Below are positions 24,482 through 34,827 of a stretch of DNA of 64,000 nucleotides, piece by piece. The stretch covers positions 8,250,474-8,314,473 of the forward strand of contig CM031628.1 of NCBI GenBank assembly GCA_018398815.1, read 5' to 3'. Under the pieces are notes generated by a model. It was not told the DNA's origin and did no database searches. It saw only the letters and a list, made by a program, of their open reading frames with translations. The translations under genes were made by a program, and so were the position numbers. Origin of the DNA: Conus ventricosus. Lineage: Eukaryota > Mollusca > Gastropoda > Neogastropoda > Conidae. Numbering within the stretch: position 1 is the stretch's first letter; every line of letters starts with the position of its first letter.

Positions 24482-24907
24482 TAATGTTCTGAACTCTATC
24501 ATTGATCACAGACCCACCTTCTTTATAAGGCTCAACAGACGGTATTGTGACTACAACCCGAAGCAGCATGTGCACATTATCTCAGCAAAATGACAAAACA
24601 ATGATCACTTTGGGAAAGAAAAACCTAGATCGGACAGAGTAATCAGGACGCACTTTTACCGAAACGTTCAGAAGAAAAAATATCGACCAGGACATTTCCT
24701 ATTTTCAGGATCCCCGGACAAACAGTAATGTCAAATTCCAGTTTCCAGCATTTCCTGGCATCTGGTTTCATCCATGCTTCAAATGCATGACTGTATGACT
24801 GTGGCCAAGACAGGACCAAAAAAAAAGACAAGACAGACAGAGGGGTGTTCATCGCCATGACGGCGGAGTGTCAAATCCACGATTGTGGCCCAAAAAGGTA
24901 GTCAGAG

Positions 24908-27900
24908 TCATGGCGTTGGGGAGAAGATGAGAGTTCCTGGATGGGGGCGGTTGTGGTACAGAGAAGTCCCTTGATGCTGAGGCTGAATCCCCCCAGAATC
25001 CACGGGGGCCTGGGGGGGAGGCGGTGGCAGGATGGTGTTGGCAGGGTTGTGGAACTTGATGGGCGGGTCGCCTGTGCTGCCTGGAACGTCTGACAGGATG
25101 TTTCCCAAGGTGAAATTATTCACGTGGGGCGTCACCGAAACTGAATGAGGAGTCACTGAGGCGTTGTTGTGGTTGGCTCCCATGCCAAATCCCGTCTGAA
25201 AATTAAGGCCGATGGTGTTTTGGGTGTGGGAGGGGGATGGAATAAGGGGTAGGGAGGGCCAAGGTCAGACGTTTTTTTCTCCGAGGAGGATGACAGGGGA
25301 TGAGAAGTGGTGGTGAGCAGGCTGTTAGCCAGAAACTGGCTGTTGCCCTGAGAGGTCCTGTCCATGGGAGGCACTGACGACTTCTGAAAGGAAAACATGG
25401 ACGAAAAGCTTTGGTTGGAGTCCAGGAGATTGGAGGCGAAATTAGCATCTGCTGTGTACACTAGTTTCTTTTTTGTTGCAGAGGAAGGCGCATATTTTCT
25501 TTTTCTTGACCGATGGACAGGGGAGGTGGGGGGCTGGGCATTCAAGATGGGGTCCAAGCCTCGGTTCCAATGATCCATGTCCGGTATGGACACAGGGGAG
25601 TGATGATGCAGGGGGGATGTGTTGAGGCTGGGGAAGTAAGCGGAGGAGGAACAGGACAGTGAGTCGTTGGGAGGATGACCAGGGGCAGGCAGGGGACTGA
25701 ACTGACCTGGCAGCTGAGGGAGACACTGGGCAGGGGGAGGAACTTCCGACAACAGTTTCTGATTGCCCCCACTTCTGCCTGAGCCGGCCTCAGAAAGACC
25801 CTGACTTAAATCACCCCCGGCAGATGGCTTGTTCATCACGCTCCCTATCTTGGACAGCTCAGAGTCAAAGCTCCTTTTCTCTGCACTCATGGAGAAACCA
25901 ACATTTTCACCTATCATTTTACCAAAACTGATGCAAGTGTTGGGGCACGTTGACAATGCAGATCCATCGTTGGATTTGGGGGCACCAGCATCCCGAGTCA
26001 GTCCTCCGTCCTGCATCAGCCTGTTTAGGGCAGGGTCCAGGGATCCTGACATGGGAATTCCATGGGCAGTCTGCGAGGACAGGAAGGAGAACGGCGCAGC
26101 AGGCTGGCTGTACGAGGAACTGGACCATGCAAGGGATGGCTGAGCTGGTGCTGGCAGGGACAAACTGAAGGACAGCGTAGAGCAGGAACTGGACTTGCTC
26201 CCAGTGTCTGGTCGACTCACCACAGTGGACGCTGATGTCAGGTTCAACCCAATGCTGGTGAAGTTGAATCCCTTGGAATCATGCATCCCTGGTGCCCGCC
26301 TCGTTCCCGCTCCGCTGTAACTGGACAACTGCTGCTGGTAGGGTCCAGGGTTGGACCTGGAGCTCTGCTGGCTGGAGCATACAAAGTTGTCTGCAGAATA
26401 GATCCCCGGGCGAGGTCTCCGCAATTTGTCGTCCCCCATTTTGTTCACTGCAGCAGGTTTCTCCAAGTGGGACAGCTTGGACATCGTGCTGGCAAACAGA
26501 CCGGCATCAGGGCCTGGAGTGTCGGACCCCTTCTTCACTTTGAAACAGCCGGCTGCCAGGATGGATGATGACAGCGGTGCCTCATTCTGGAAACTGACGC
26601 TGAAGGTGGAGACAGGCGGCAGAGCGGACACAGCTGGGCAGTGACCTGACATGGGGAACAGGGAGGTGGCAGGGTGGTCAGAGGTCAGAGAGCAGGGACC
26701 CGACATTGCCGTCTTGGAGCCAGTCACTGAAGTGGAAACATCTGGAGTGTAGGTTGGCAACAGAGAGGAAATGGTTAAAGCAGAGCCGTCCATAGAATGC
26801 TGACTCTGAGGGGGCACATCAGAACCGACGGTCGCACTGCGGCTTTTGGACTTTCCATATTCACAGTAGATTGGTGACCAGCTGTTGGAGACAGACTGGT
26901 TCTTCTGCAACATGTTGGAAGAATTGTTTTCAAACTCCAAGGTGGGCAGAGTTTTGAAGGAGGAAAAACCGACCACTCCAGGGGCATGAGATGCAACTGT
27001 TGTTGTGACTGGAGAAGGGGTAAATAATGCATGAGCGGTGGATGTGGTAGGGGAAAGGGTAAATAAAGCATGAGATGCAACACTGGTTGTGATTGGAGCA
27101 GAAGTCAGCAAAGCAGAAGGTAAATGTGATGTAACAGCAGTTGTGATTGGAGAAGGAGTAAGAAAGGCATGAGATGTAACTCTGGCTGCCATTGGAGCAG
27201 GGGTCAGCAGAGCGGGCGAAAGCAAAGGAGATGTACTGGCAGCTGAGGTAGCAGCAGAGGTTGGAAGGTGAGGCCAGTTCTGCCACGTCAGCTGAGACCT
27301 AACACCAGTGGCAGCAGGGGCATGGCTATGCAAATGAGAAGGAAGGGGCTGGTCACAGGGGGAGGGGCAGCCAGGTGTGGCAGATTCTGCCACGTCAACG
27401 GACAGGGCGTGGCCAGACCAGTGGCGGTGGGGGCAGGGACTGAAGTGTGATGAAGGTTCTGCCATGTCAAATGTGAGGGCGTGGCCAGGGCAGACACAGC
27501 AGGAGCAGAGATTGACGTGGGAGGCAGATTCTGCCGTGCCAAACAAGAGGGTGTGGCAAGGACGGAGGCATTGGGGGTGGAGACAGATGTGGGAGGCCAG
27601 CTGAGCCAGTTCAGCTGTGTGGGGATGCTAATGGCAGGCGCCACAACACTCGTTGCACACACAGATGCTGGACAGCTGACGGACACCAATGAGGCAGAGC
27701 TAGAACTGTACTTTTCAACCAGCCCTTCCTGTCCCACAGATGACTGGTCAGACACTGCTGTTAGAGTAGAGGATTGCTGTTTCCCTTGACAAGACAACTG
27801 ACTGCCTCCTTGCAGCTCTTGCACAGTGGAGTTTACACCGTTTGAGAACTTTGATTTTGCAGAAGAAATGGTTGATGAAGAAGCTGCTGCCTTGTTTGCA

Positions 27901-28776
27901 CAGCTGAAAGTGTTGGACAAGGCATAAGTGCTGCTGCTCATGTCTTCAGGTCCTCCACTATAAGCTGCAGCAGAACTGACATGGAACCTGTCACTCACCA
28001 TTTTCTTCTCTGAATCTTTGGCCATTGCCTTTTTCTGAGATGTAAACAGCAAAAAGTCTTTAGCTGTCCACTCTGTAGACTTCTTCTCTTTCACGTTCTC
28101 TTTGGATATCAAAGAAGAAATGTCAAGATGCACACTGGACACGGACGTCGATGCCTGGTTCTCCGTGTCTTCCTGGCCTGGCTCACGTCCTCACTGTACT
28201 GATGCAAGGCCAGCTCCATGTTGCCTGTTCCTACCAAGTCATCCAGGTTGCCCAGCTGGTCCACAGAAAACTCCAGGCAGACAGGAGAGGTGGTCTCCGT
28301 CCTGGCCATGTCCAGCGTCTGTGGCAACAGGCTGGTGGAATGACCGTCGCTCGGAAGGTTCTGAGGAGGTCTGACACCCTCTTCCATCTTCTCCTGCAGC
28401 TGCTCCTTCCTGGTCCGCACCTCCTTCTTCTTCTTGGCCATGTTCGAGGCACTGGACTCCACTCTGCTTCTGTTGGTTGTCCTGAGGTTGGGGGTTGAGA
28501 GGTCAGATCGCTGGCCCCCGTCTCTCTGTTGGCAATCTTCTGATCACAGTCCTGGGTTGTTTGAGGAGTGGTGTCTTTCATGGAGGTGTCCTTCCCTGAC
28601 TGTGGCTGGGGAGGGAGGACAGGGGCTCGACTTTCCACCAGCGAGGACAAGGGTAAATCCGATGACAACGGACCTTCTGCCGATGACAACAACGATGCCT
28701 GGTCCATCGTTGGGGCTGGCATGGGAGAAGGGGTTTCCTCTACTGGTGACATCAACATCGGCATGGAGGCACCCGT
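24908..28776 (-). CDS. Large terminal exon of a Ser/Thr/Pro-rich nuclear protein (USF3-like candidate)
   Basis: The exon begins after a CAG acceptor with a TG-rich pyrimidine tract (28777-28780) and ends at a TGA (24910-24908). The reading frame is open over about 1,290 codons except for four places where a single base seems missing: near 28516-28520 (G5 run), near 28170-28185, near 27358-27362 (C5 run) and near 25232-25237 (C5 run). Correcting all four gives a continuous frame consistent with the exon length. Features are a Lys/Arg/Glu-rich stretch with AKKKKEVRTRKEQLQEK (about 28440-28390), two blocks of coding repeats, and a bipartite nuclear signal RSRKRKYAPSSATKKK (about 25510-25465). 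A short motif also recurs: TEWTAKDF (28076-28053), GIYSADNF (26406-26383) and LVYTADANF (near 25467-25440). The USF3 relationship is a hypothesis from short local resemblances recalled from memory. Confidence 0.85.
26977..27228 (-). repeat. Coding repeat, about 15-residue unit
   Basis: Within the terminal exon, about five degenerate copies of an ALLTPSPITTxVASH-like peptide occur in tandem. It is Ser/Thr/Ala/Pro-rich, so it probably forms disordered, modifiable linker. Confidence 0.8.
27265..27614 (-). repeat. Coding repeat, about 24-residue unit
   Basis: Four to five copies of an LTWQNLPPTSISAPAVSALA-like unit followed by TPSH lie in tandem in the terminal exon. The frame break near 27360 falls inside this repeat, but the same peptide continues on both sides (LTWQNLPHL and LTWQNWPHL). 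This argues that the break is not biological. Confidence 0.85.
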
Positions 28777-28847
28777 CTGAAACACACACACAGTCATCAG
28801 TACCTTGACCTCAATTCAGGTGTTTTACTCTATTGGTAGCACATACC

Positions 28848-29000
28848 TTAACCTTTACCAGCTGTGTCCGCTGAGGGTGGCGGACAGAAGTTCTTTCCCT
28901 TACAACCGCGTCAGCCAAGGCTGGCGGACGGGCAGACAGTACATTCTGCCGTGTCCGCCACTATCGGCGGACGGGAACATGAAAAATTCCTACACTTTCC
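28848..29000. mobile_element. Possible TTAA-type transposon terminus (one end only)
   Basis: TTAA at 28848-28851 is followed by CCTTTACCAGC and then a cluster of GGCGGAC motifs in both orientations (GTCCGCTG, GGCGGACAG, GGCGGACGGG, GTCCGCC, GGCGGACGGG) over about 130 bp. This resembles a piggyBac-like subterminal region. I do not find the matching right end. Confidence 0.3.
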
Positions 29001-29189
29001 TTGAAATGGTCTAAGGGAAATAAGCTCTGTATTTAGTCTTGGGATGTCCTAGCGAGTTGTAGACCCTACTTTTAGTGCTCTATCATGAACTTGGCTGACC
29101 CCAACAGCTTTGAAACAAAGGAACTGGCACTCGGCTTTCCCGCCAAGTGCGGCTGGAATTTCCTGTGCCTGAAATATGTAGGTCAGGCG

Positions 29190-29275
29190 AAGGGATGGTT
29201 AGTTAGTTAGTTATTTAGTGTTTATAGGGTCCAGCGGACTACTAGGAGCCAAATGAAGGGGTGGTACCGATTCCT
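29190..29275 (-). mobile_element. Short LINE 3'-tail-like remnant
   Basis: In the minus strand, CTAGTAGTCCGCTGGACCC followed by TATAAACACTAAATAACTAA and a CTAA repeat tail resembles the end of a LINE insertion. No coding part remains. It lies in the intron between 28777 and 31519. Confidence 0.4.
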
Positions 29276-29734
29276 TGCTCTGTGAAGCGCTTGAAATTAT
29301 ATTACAAAGTTGATCTGCCAGTGAGGGCTGCGATAAAGATATCGATAATTACAACAGAGAAGAGGAAAGTGAATTATTTGAAGATGCGGCCAAAAATAAT
29401 GATCAACATCAACTGCAGCAAACGCCGCTGCATCACACGTGGTCACCGATGAGGCCAATACAAAAGATTCAATCACAAATGCATTTGATCAAAACATGGC
29501 CAATGCAAACAGTCGCGATGTCGCTTACCTGTTTGCTTCTGATTCAGACAGCATGTTGTAAAAGAACAGATTAGGATGTATAAACAAAGAATTTTTTTTT
29601 TACTTGTCGGCCATGATTTCAATGGACAGTCGCGTCTACATATTAAAACAAGACCATCGGTACCTTGACATGACCTCACCTCAGGAGCTTCATAAGTTCA
29701 TTATATTGGCAGCAGACATGAAACCATCCACGTC

Positions 29735-30605
29735 CCACATCTACTGTGTCACACACTGGCTGATGCACATCTACTGTGTCACACACTGGCTGATACACAT
29801 CTGTGTCACACACTGGCTGATACACATCTACTGTGTCGCTCACTGGCTGATACACATCTACTGTGTCGCTCACTGGCTGATACACATCTACTGTGTCACA
29901 CACTGACTGATACACATCTACTGTGACACTCACTGGCTGATACACATCTACTGTGTCACTCACTGGCTGATACACACCTACTGTGTCACTCACTGGCTGA
30001 TACACATCTACTGTGTCACACACTGGCTGATACACATCTACTGTGTCACACACTGACTGACCCACACCTACTGTGTCACACACTGACTGACCCAGACCTA
30101 CTGTGTCACACACTGACTGACCCACACCTACTGTGTCACACACTGACTGACCCACACCTACTGTGTCACACACTGATCAAGACCTACTGTGTCACACACT
30201 GGCTGACCCAGACCTACTGTGTCACACACTGACTGACTCAGACCTACTGTGTCACACACTGGCCCACACCTATTGTGTCACACACTGACCAACACCTACT
30301 GTGTCACACACTGACTGACTCGGACCTACTGTGTCACACACTGACTGACCAACACCTGTGTCACACACTGACCAAGACCTACTGTGTCACACACTGGCTG
30401 ACCCACACCTACTGTGTCACACACTGACTGGCCCACACCTACTGTGTCACACACTGACTGACTCAGACCTGTGTCACACACTGACCCACACCTACTGTGT
30501 CACACACTGACCTACACCTACTGTGTCACACATGACCTACCTCTGTGTCACACACTGACCTACACCTACTGTATCACACACCGACTGACCCAGACCCACG
30601 AAACT
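29735..30605. repeat. Minisatellite, about 30-32-bp unit
   Basis: Roughly 27 units of a CACACTGGCTGATACACATC, then TACTGTGTCA pattern, grading into ACTGACTGACCCACACC variants, lie inside an intron of the minus-strand gene. Long antisense frames (Cys-Asp-Thr-Val repeats) are translations of the array. The core CACACTGGCTGA is shared with three other arrays at 36.8-39.1 kb. Confidence 0.92.
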
Positions 30606-30839
30606 GAATGCACAAGCCATCATCATCATTAAAGTAGCATTAAAAAAAATAAACTAACCAACCAAGCAAGAAAATGAACTTTTGAAGAGTATTGTCAGAC
30701 TAAGACACAGGCACAAAAGCAAGTAATTAAGTCACCCACCTAGAACACTGGTCTATAGTGTTCACAGAGTTTTTCCACTAAATTCAACTGTTTGCTTTCC
30801 TTCAACATAGCATAGTGAATAAATTGTCATTATTATTAT

Positions 30840-31190
30840 TAAATTCTGGGCACAAGTTCATTTCTAGTGGAAGTAAACATAGTTATGTAAATTGTATAGC
30901 TTTTTTTTTTATTATATTCATGAAACATGTTCAAATAAACCTTGTGTATAAGTTGCAGTAATAATACACTGGGCTGACAAGCTTAAGGATATACCCATCT
31001 CCTGATTATCATATATCAGGCATGAAAAATATGAGTGGGCACGAGTGCTTTGCCGAAATAAATCAAGTTGAAATCTGTCCTAAAAACAGAATGTTTTAAA
31101 AAATGTACATTAAATTGCAATATTTCTTTATTTTGCCTACTAAATCATCCAACCAGTTTCCGGCATTTCCAGACATGTGGTTTCATCCAT
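30840..31190 (+). repeat. Dispersed repeat, copy B
   Basis: This is homologous to 22741-23095 (copy A) and appears uninterrupted, ending in TGGTTTCATCCATG. It lies in the intron between the second and third visible exons of the minus-strand gene. No coding potential or terminal repeat is evident. Confidence 0.75.
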
Positions 31191-31519
31191 GTAATAATAA
31201 TATTCATAATGATTATAGTAAACAGCAGGATACATACACAAAGCTCTGAACTGGGCAAAAGACCAACAGGTACCAGCCACATACATGGACTCGGCAGAAA
31301 ACAATGAAAGTAAAACAAAAAATATGGGGGTGGGAGGGAACGGAATTAGGGGACATTGGAATGAAATCACCCCTATGCCCATCCCAACCCCTATAACCCT
31401 TTCTTGGTCCCAATACCAATGTACCAGTTGCCTTATTTGGAGTGCAAGTTACATACATTTGAGGTTTTAAACAAGCTTGACCATGAAATAAATCCGTATC
31501 ATTCATACAGGGAACTCAC

Positions 31520-33210
31520 CAGCGATGTTGTGGATACTGCTGCAGCTGCAGGGACCGGCAGCACAAACGATGATGAAGGAGAAGAGGAGACCGATGACTG
31601 GGAGAGAGACGATGATGAAGACAGCAGCGTCATCAACTGGTTGTGTTGATCCTGGTCCACCCGACTAATCTTCCTTCCTTCCTCTTCATTCTGCCGCTCC
31701 ACAAGACTCCCAGTACACTCCCCTTGTTCTTCCTGCAGAGCGTCCAGCACTTTGTCAGACTGGGAACAGAATTTCTCTGTAACATCTTGGTGCTATTTTG
31801 AGGGTCTTCGGGTCTGACGAGCTGCTTAGAGCCTGGAGAGGATCTGGTTTGGTCAGTGGTACCCTGGCTGACATTGGATCTGCACTGGTCCATGGGCATG
31901 GTACCGGCATCATCTTCATCCTCTTCACTGATCAGGATGGGATTACTTTCTTTGGTTGGACTGTGCCTCACTGGTCTGCTAGTTATCTCCCCTGAACTTG
32001 CAGCAGCAGGGTGTACCACGACTGTTGTGGTGGCACTATCCGTTTTCCCTAACATAGCTGATGTTTCACTGTCACTCTTCTTTACGCTCTTTTTAGAACT
32101 TCTTTTTTGACGCCTGACTGACATTCCCGAGGACAATATGGGAGGTGGAGGGACTGTTGCAACAGCTGAACATGACGTAGTTATGTTTGACCCAACAGCT
32201 AAGCTGGTCACAGCCAAGCTTGGTACAACAGTGCTGCAGAGGCCCCCAGTCTTGGGAGGTGAGACAGGTTTGGGCAAAATGGTTCGCATGCTGGACTTGC
32301 GTGGAAGGGGGGACCCCACTCTGGTGCTGGAAGACGCTGAAGACAAAGATTCTGCTCCGGCAGAGATCTTCGTCTGTGACAACACCTGCAGGCTGTGAAG
32401 ATCCAGATGAAATCTGAGAGTCTGTCCATTGTGTTGCCATAATAATGCCGGGCTGCTGATGGCTCTGTTGGTGTGGCTGGGGGAGGGTTCACTTATCACC
32501 AGAGGGGTGGCAGGTTGTATCATAGTTGTAGCAGTGTTTGCAGTGCCGATACTAGTCTGAGTATTTCCATTCACAGGCTGGAGTCTGTTAACCACTTCCA
32601 ACATTTTCGTCTGGCTGGGAGACGTCCCACTGATCACCAGAGGGGTGGCAGGTTGTATCACAGTTACAGCACTGTTTGCAGTGCCACTACTAGTCTCGGC
32701 ATTTCCATCCAAAGACTGGAGTCTGTTAACCACTTCCAACATTTTCGTCTCGCTTGGAGACGTCCCACTGATCACCAGAGGGGTGGCAGGTTGTATCACA
32801 GTTACAGCACTGTTTGCAGTGCCACTACTAGTCTCGGCATTTCCATCCAAAGACTGGAGTCTGTTAACCACTTCCAACATTTTCGTCTCGCTGGGAGACG
32901 TCCCACTGATCACCAGAGGGGTGGCAGGTTGTATCACAGTTACAGCACTGTTTGCAACGCCAATACCAGTCTCAGCATTGCCATTCAAAGACTGGAGTCT
33001 GTTCACCCCTTCCACTATTTTCACCTGGCTGGAAGACAACCCACTGATCACCAGAGGGGTGGCAGGTTGTATGCCATGGATTGTGGCGTTGGCAGCTCTA
33101 CTTGTTGTCACTGGTGTGAAAGCTTCCTTCCGATTCCCCGCTGGTGGCTGAAGGTTGTTCACCTGCAGCACCCTCACCTTCTCTGGTCCCCTGGTCGTTA
33201 CCAGGGTTAC
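31520..33210 (-). CDS. Middle exon of the Ser/Thr/Pro-rich nuclear protein gene (USF3-like candidate)
   Basis: The acceptor CCCTGCCTTTCAG precedes 33210, and a GTGAGT donor follows at 31519-31514. Both borders are phase 0. The exon is 1,691 nt, one short of 564 codons. The missing base lies near 31785-31800, where the frame ending in PEDPQNSTK passes to the one carrying VTEKFCSQSDKVLDALQEEQ. The exon opens with VTLVTTRGPEKVRVLQVNNL. That stretch resembles, without gaps, the segment just after the bHLH-zipper of vertebrate USF3 as I remember it. It then carries four and a half 46-residue repeats, Ser-rich linkers, a basic RRQKRSSKKSVKKS stretch and an acidic SEEDEDDAG stretch. Expected upstream bHLH exons are not in view, so the identity stays unproven. 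Confidence 0.85.
32480..33085 (-). repeat. Coding repeat, 46-residue (138-bp) unit
   Basis: Four full units and a partial fifth encode VIQPATPLVISGTSPSETK, then MLEVVNRLQSLDGNAETSSG, then TANSAVT. The two central units are almost identical at the DNA level and the outer ones are diverged. The unit is a multiple of three, which preserves the frame. The antisense open frame at 32473-33303 is a shadow of this block. Confidence 0.93.
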
Positions 33211-33430
33211 CTGAAAGGCAGGGAAAAAAAGGATGGTCAAAGTGCTCAGTCGCCACAGTTACCAAAAGCAACTTATTTAAAGGATAGTCAAATGATTACC
33301 TAATCAGCAAAAAGGAAAAATCGAAATAGTCAGTCACCATGGTTACCTGAAGAACAGAAAGAAGCATGGTCAAGGCAGTCAGTTCCCTGAAGACCAGAAG
33401 AAAGGATCGTCAAAGCAGCATGTTGCCAAG
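33211..33430 (-). repeat. Splice-acceptor-like intronic repeat, proximal part
   Basis: The intron next to the exon at 33210 consists of degenerate units of about 45-60 bp that resemble the acceptor region itself. Each has a pyrimidine tract ending in CAG, then GTAACC or a variant. Besides the real site (33211-33213), acceptor look-alikes end at 33347 (TTCTGTTCTTCAG) and 33387 (TTCTGGTCTTCAG). The distal part of the same array is at 33780-33955. Confidence 0.7.
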
Positions 33431-33779
33431 ATTACATGATTATTAGCAGATTTATTCTTTCTTATTATGATTCGTCCTCACTTTATGTATGATATAGGTT
33501 TTAAATCTCCCCTCTCTCTCTGTGTGCGTATATGGGTGTGTGTGTGTGTGTCTACACCCATGTGTGCATGCATGCTTGTGTGTGTGTGTGGTTCTTTAGT
33601 GAATGTGCATGTAGGTGTGGAGGTTTGAGTGTTGTGACTATAGGTGTGAGTGTATACATTAATATTATTCACATTTCAAATGTTACATATGAATGGTTTT
33701 TGATACTGTTGGATGCTTTATGATCACTGCAAAACAATTTTCCTTTTGTAAGAGGACAATAAATTGAATTGAATTGAAG
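33431..33779 (+). mobile_element. LINE 3'-end-like insertion with TTGAA tail
   Basis: The segment includes a TG-rich stretch (33535-33592), then CACTGCAAAACAATTTTCC, then GACAATAAA followed by a repeated TTGAA tail (about 33761-33777). This is the usual look of a LINE 3' end on the plus strand. It splits the acceptor-like repeat into two blocks. No coding part remains. Confidence 0.5.
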
Positions 33780-33955
33780 AGCAGAAAAAGTAAGGTCCAA
33801 GTAGTCAGTCACCATGGTTACCGAAAGAACAAAAAAAAGGATGGTGAATATACTCGGTCAGCACAGTAACCTGAAAGAGCAGAAAAGAAATGGTGTAAAT
33901 AGTCGATCACCATGGATACCAAATGAGCCAGGTAAAATGGACGGTCAAAGCAATC
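33780..33955 (-). repeat. Splice-acceptor-like intronic repeat, distal part
   Basis: The repeat continues beyond the LINE-like insertion with CAGTCACCATGGTTACC, GTCAGCACAGTAACCTG and CGATCACCATGGATACC units. Another look-alike acceptor, TTTTCTGCTCTTTCAG on the minus strand, ends at 33871. Confidence 0.65.
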
Positions 33956-33969
33956 AACAGCACACCTGA

Positions 33970-34125
33970 AATGGCTGCCATACTGACATCAAATGAAAGG
34001 AGGTCGCACAGAAAGCAGACACATCTTTGTGCTGCATGCTCCTTTCTGGCTGCCATACTGACATCAAATGAAAGGAGGTCGCACAGAAAGCAGACACATC
34101 TTTGTGCTGCATGCTCCTTTCTGCA
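33970..34125. repeat. Tandem duplication, about 67-bp unit
   Basis: Two copies contain GGCTGCCATACTGACATC, then AAATGAAAGGAGGTCGCAC, then AGAAAGCAGACACATCTTTG. They are identical as far as I can see and lie directly beside the 58-bp array. Confidence 0.9.
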
Positions 34126-34129
34126 CAAC

Positions 34130-34585
34130 ACGGAACAAACAGGTACACCCCCAAGGTGAGATCCGGAGGACTGTCCCCGACCACAGAACAAACAGGTACA
34201 CCCCAGGTGCAGGTGAGATCCAGAGGACTGTCCCCGACCACTGAACAAACAGGTACACCCCCAGGTGCAGGTGAAATCCGGAGGACTGTCCCCGACCACT
34301 GAACAAACAGGTACACCCCCAGGTGCAGGTGAGATCCGGAGGACTGTCCCCGACCACTGAACAAACAGGTACACCCCCAGGTGCAGGTGAGATCCGGAGG
34401 ACTGTCCCCGACCACTGAACAAACAGGTACACCCCCAGGTGCAGGTGAGATCCGGAGGACTGTCCCCGACCACTGAAAAAACAGGTACACCCCCAGGTGC
34501 AGGTGAGATCCGGAGGACTGTCCCCGACCACTGAACAAACAGGTACACCCCAAGGCGCAGGTGAGACCCACGGAAGGACTGTCCT
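34130..34585. repeat. 58-bp minisatellite
   Basis: About eight units of GAACAAACAGGTACACCCCC, AGGTGCAGGTGAGATCCGGA and GGACTGTCCCCGACCACT are very similar to one another. On the plus strand every unit carries CAGGTGAGA and CAGGTACA, both good 5' splice-site matches. The host gene runs on the other strand. The period is not a multiple of three, so three repetitive frames stay open on the minus strand. Confidence 0.95.
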
Positions 34586-34689
34586 CGACTGAAGAACAAA
34601 TGGTTGAGAACAGTACTTCTCTGGCACAGATGTCTAGCCCAATTTTATACTTTCAGGGACACAAATCTCTTAAATCAGGGACACACCAA

Positions 34690-34823
34690 TATTTTAAGGG
34701 ACATTACAATGGTAATGGTAATGTAGTTTATTAAGGGACATTACAATGGTAATGTTGTTTATTAAGGGACATTACAATGGTAATGTAGTTTATTAAGGGA
34801 CATTACAATGGTAATGTAGTTTA
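34690..34823. repeat. 31-bp minisatellite, left part
   Basis: Units of TTAAGGGACATTACAATGG then TAATGTAGTTTA lie in tandem. Every unit contains TTAA, the target of the nested insertion. The array resumes at 35704-35765. Confidence 0.9.
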
Positions 34824-34827
34824 TTAA

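Noticed and set aside
29676..30173. 165-codon minus-strand repeat protein
   Set aside because: The unit of about 30 bp keeps a frame open by chance; it is an intronic minisatellite.
32473..33303. 276-codon plus-strand frame
   Set aside because: It is the antisense shadow of the 138-bp coding repeat of the minus-strand gene, whose frame has proper splice borders.
33907..34627. Three overlapping minus-strand frames of about 190-230 codons with Gly/Ser/Cys repeats
   Set aside because: A 58-bp tandem unit is open in all three frames and gives the same peptide in each, as expected of a minisatellite.
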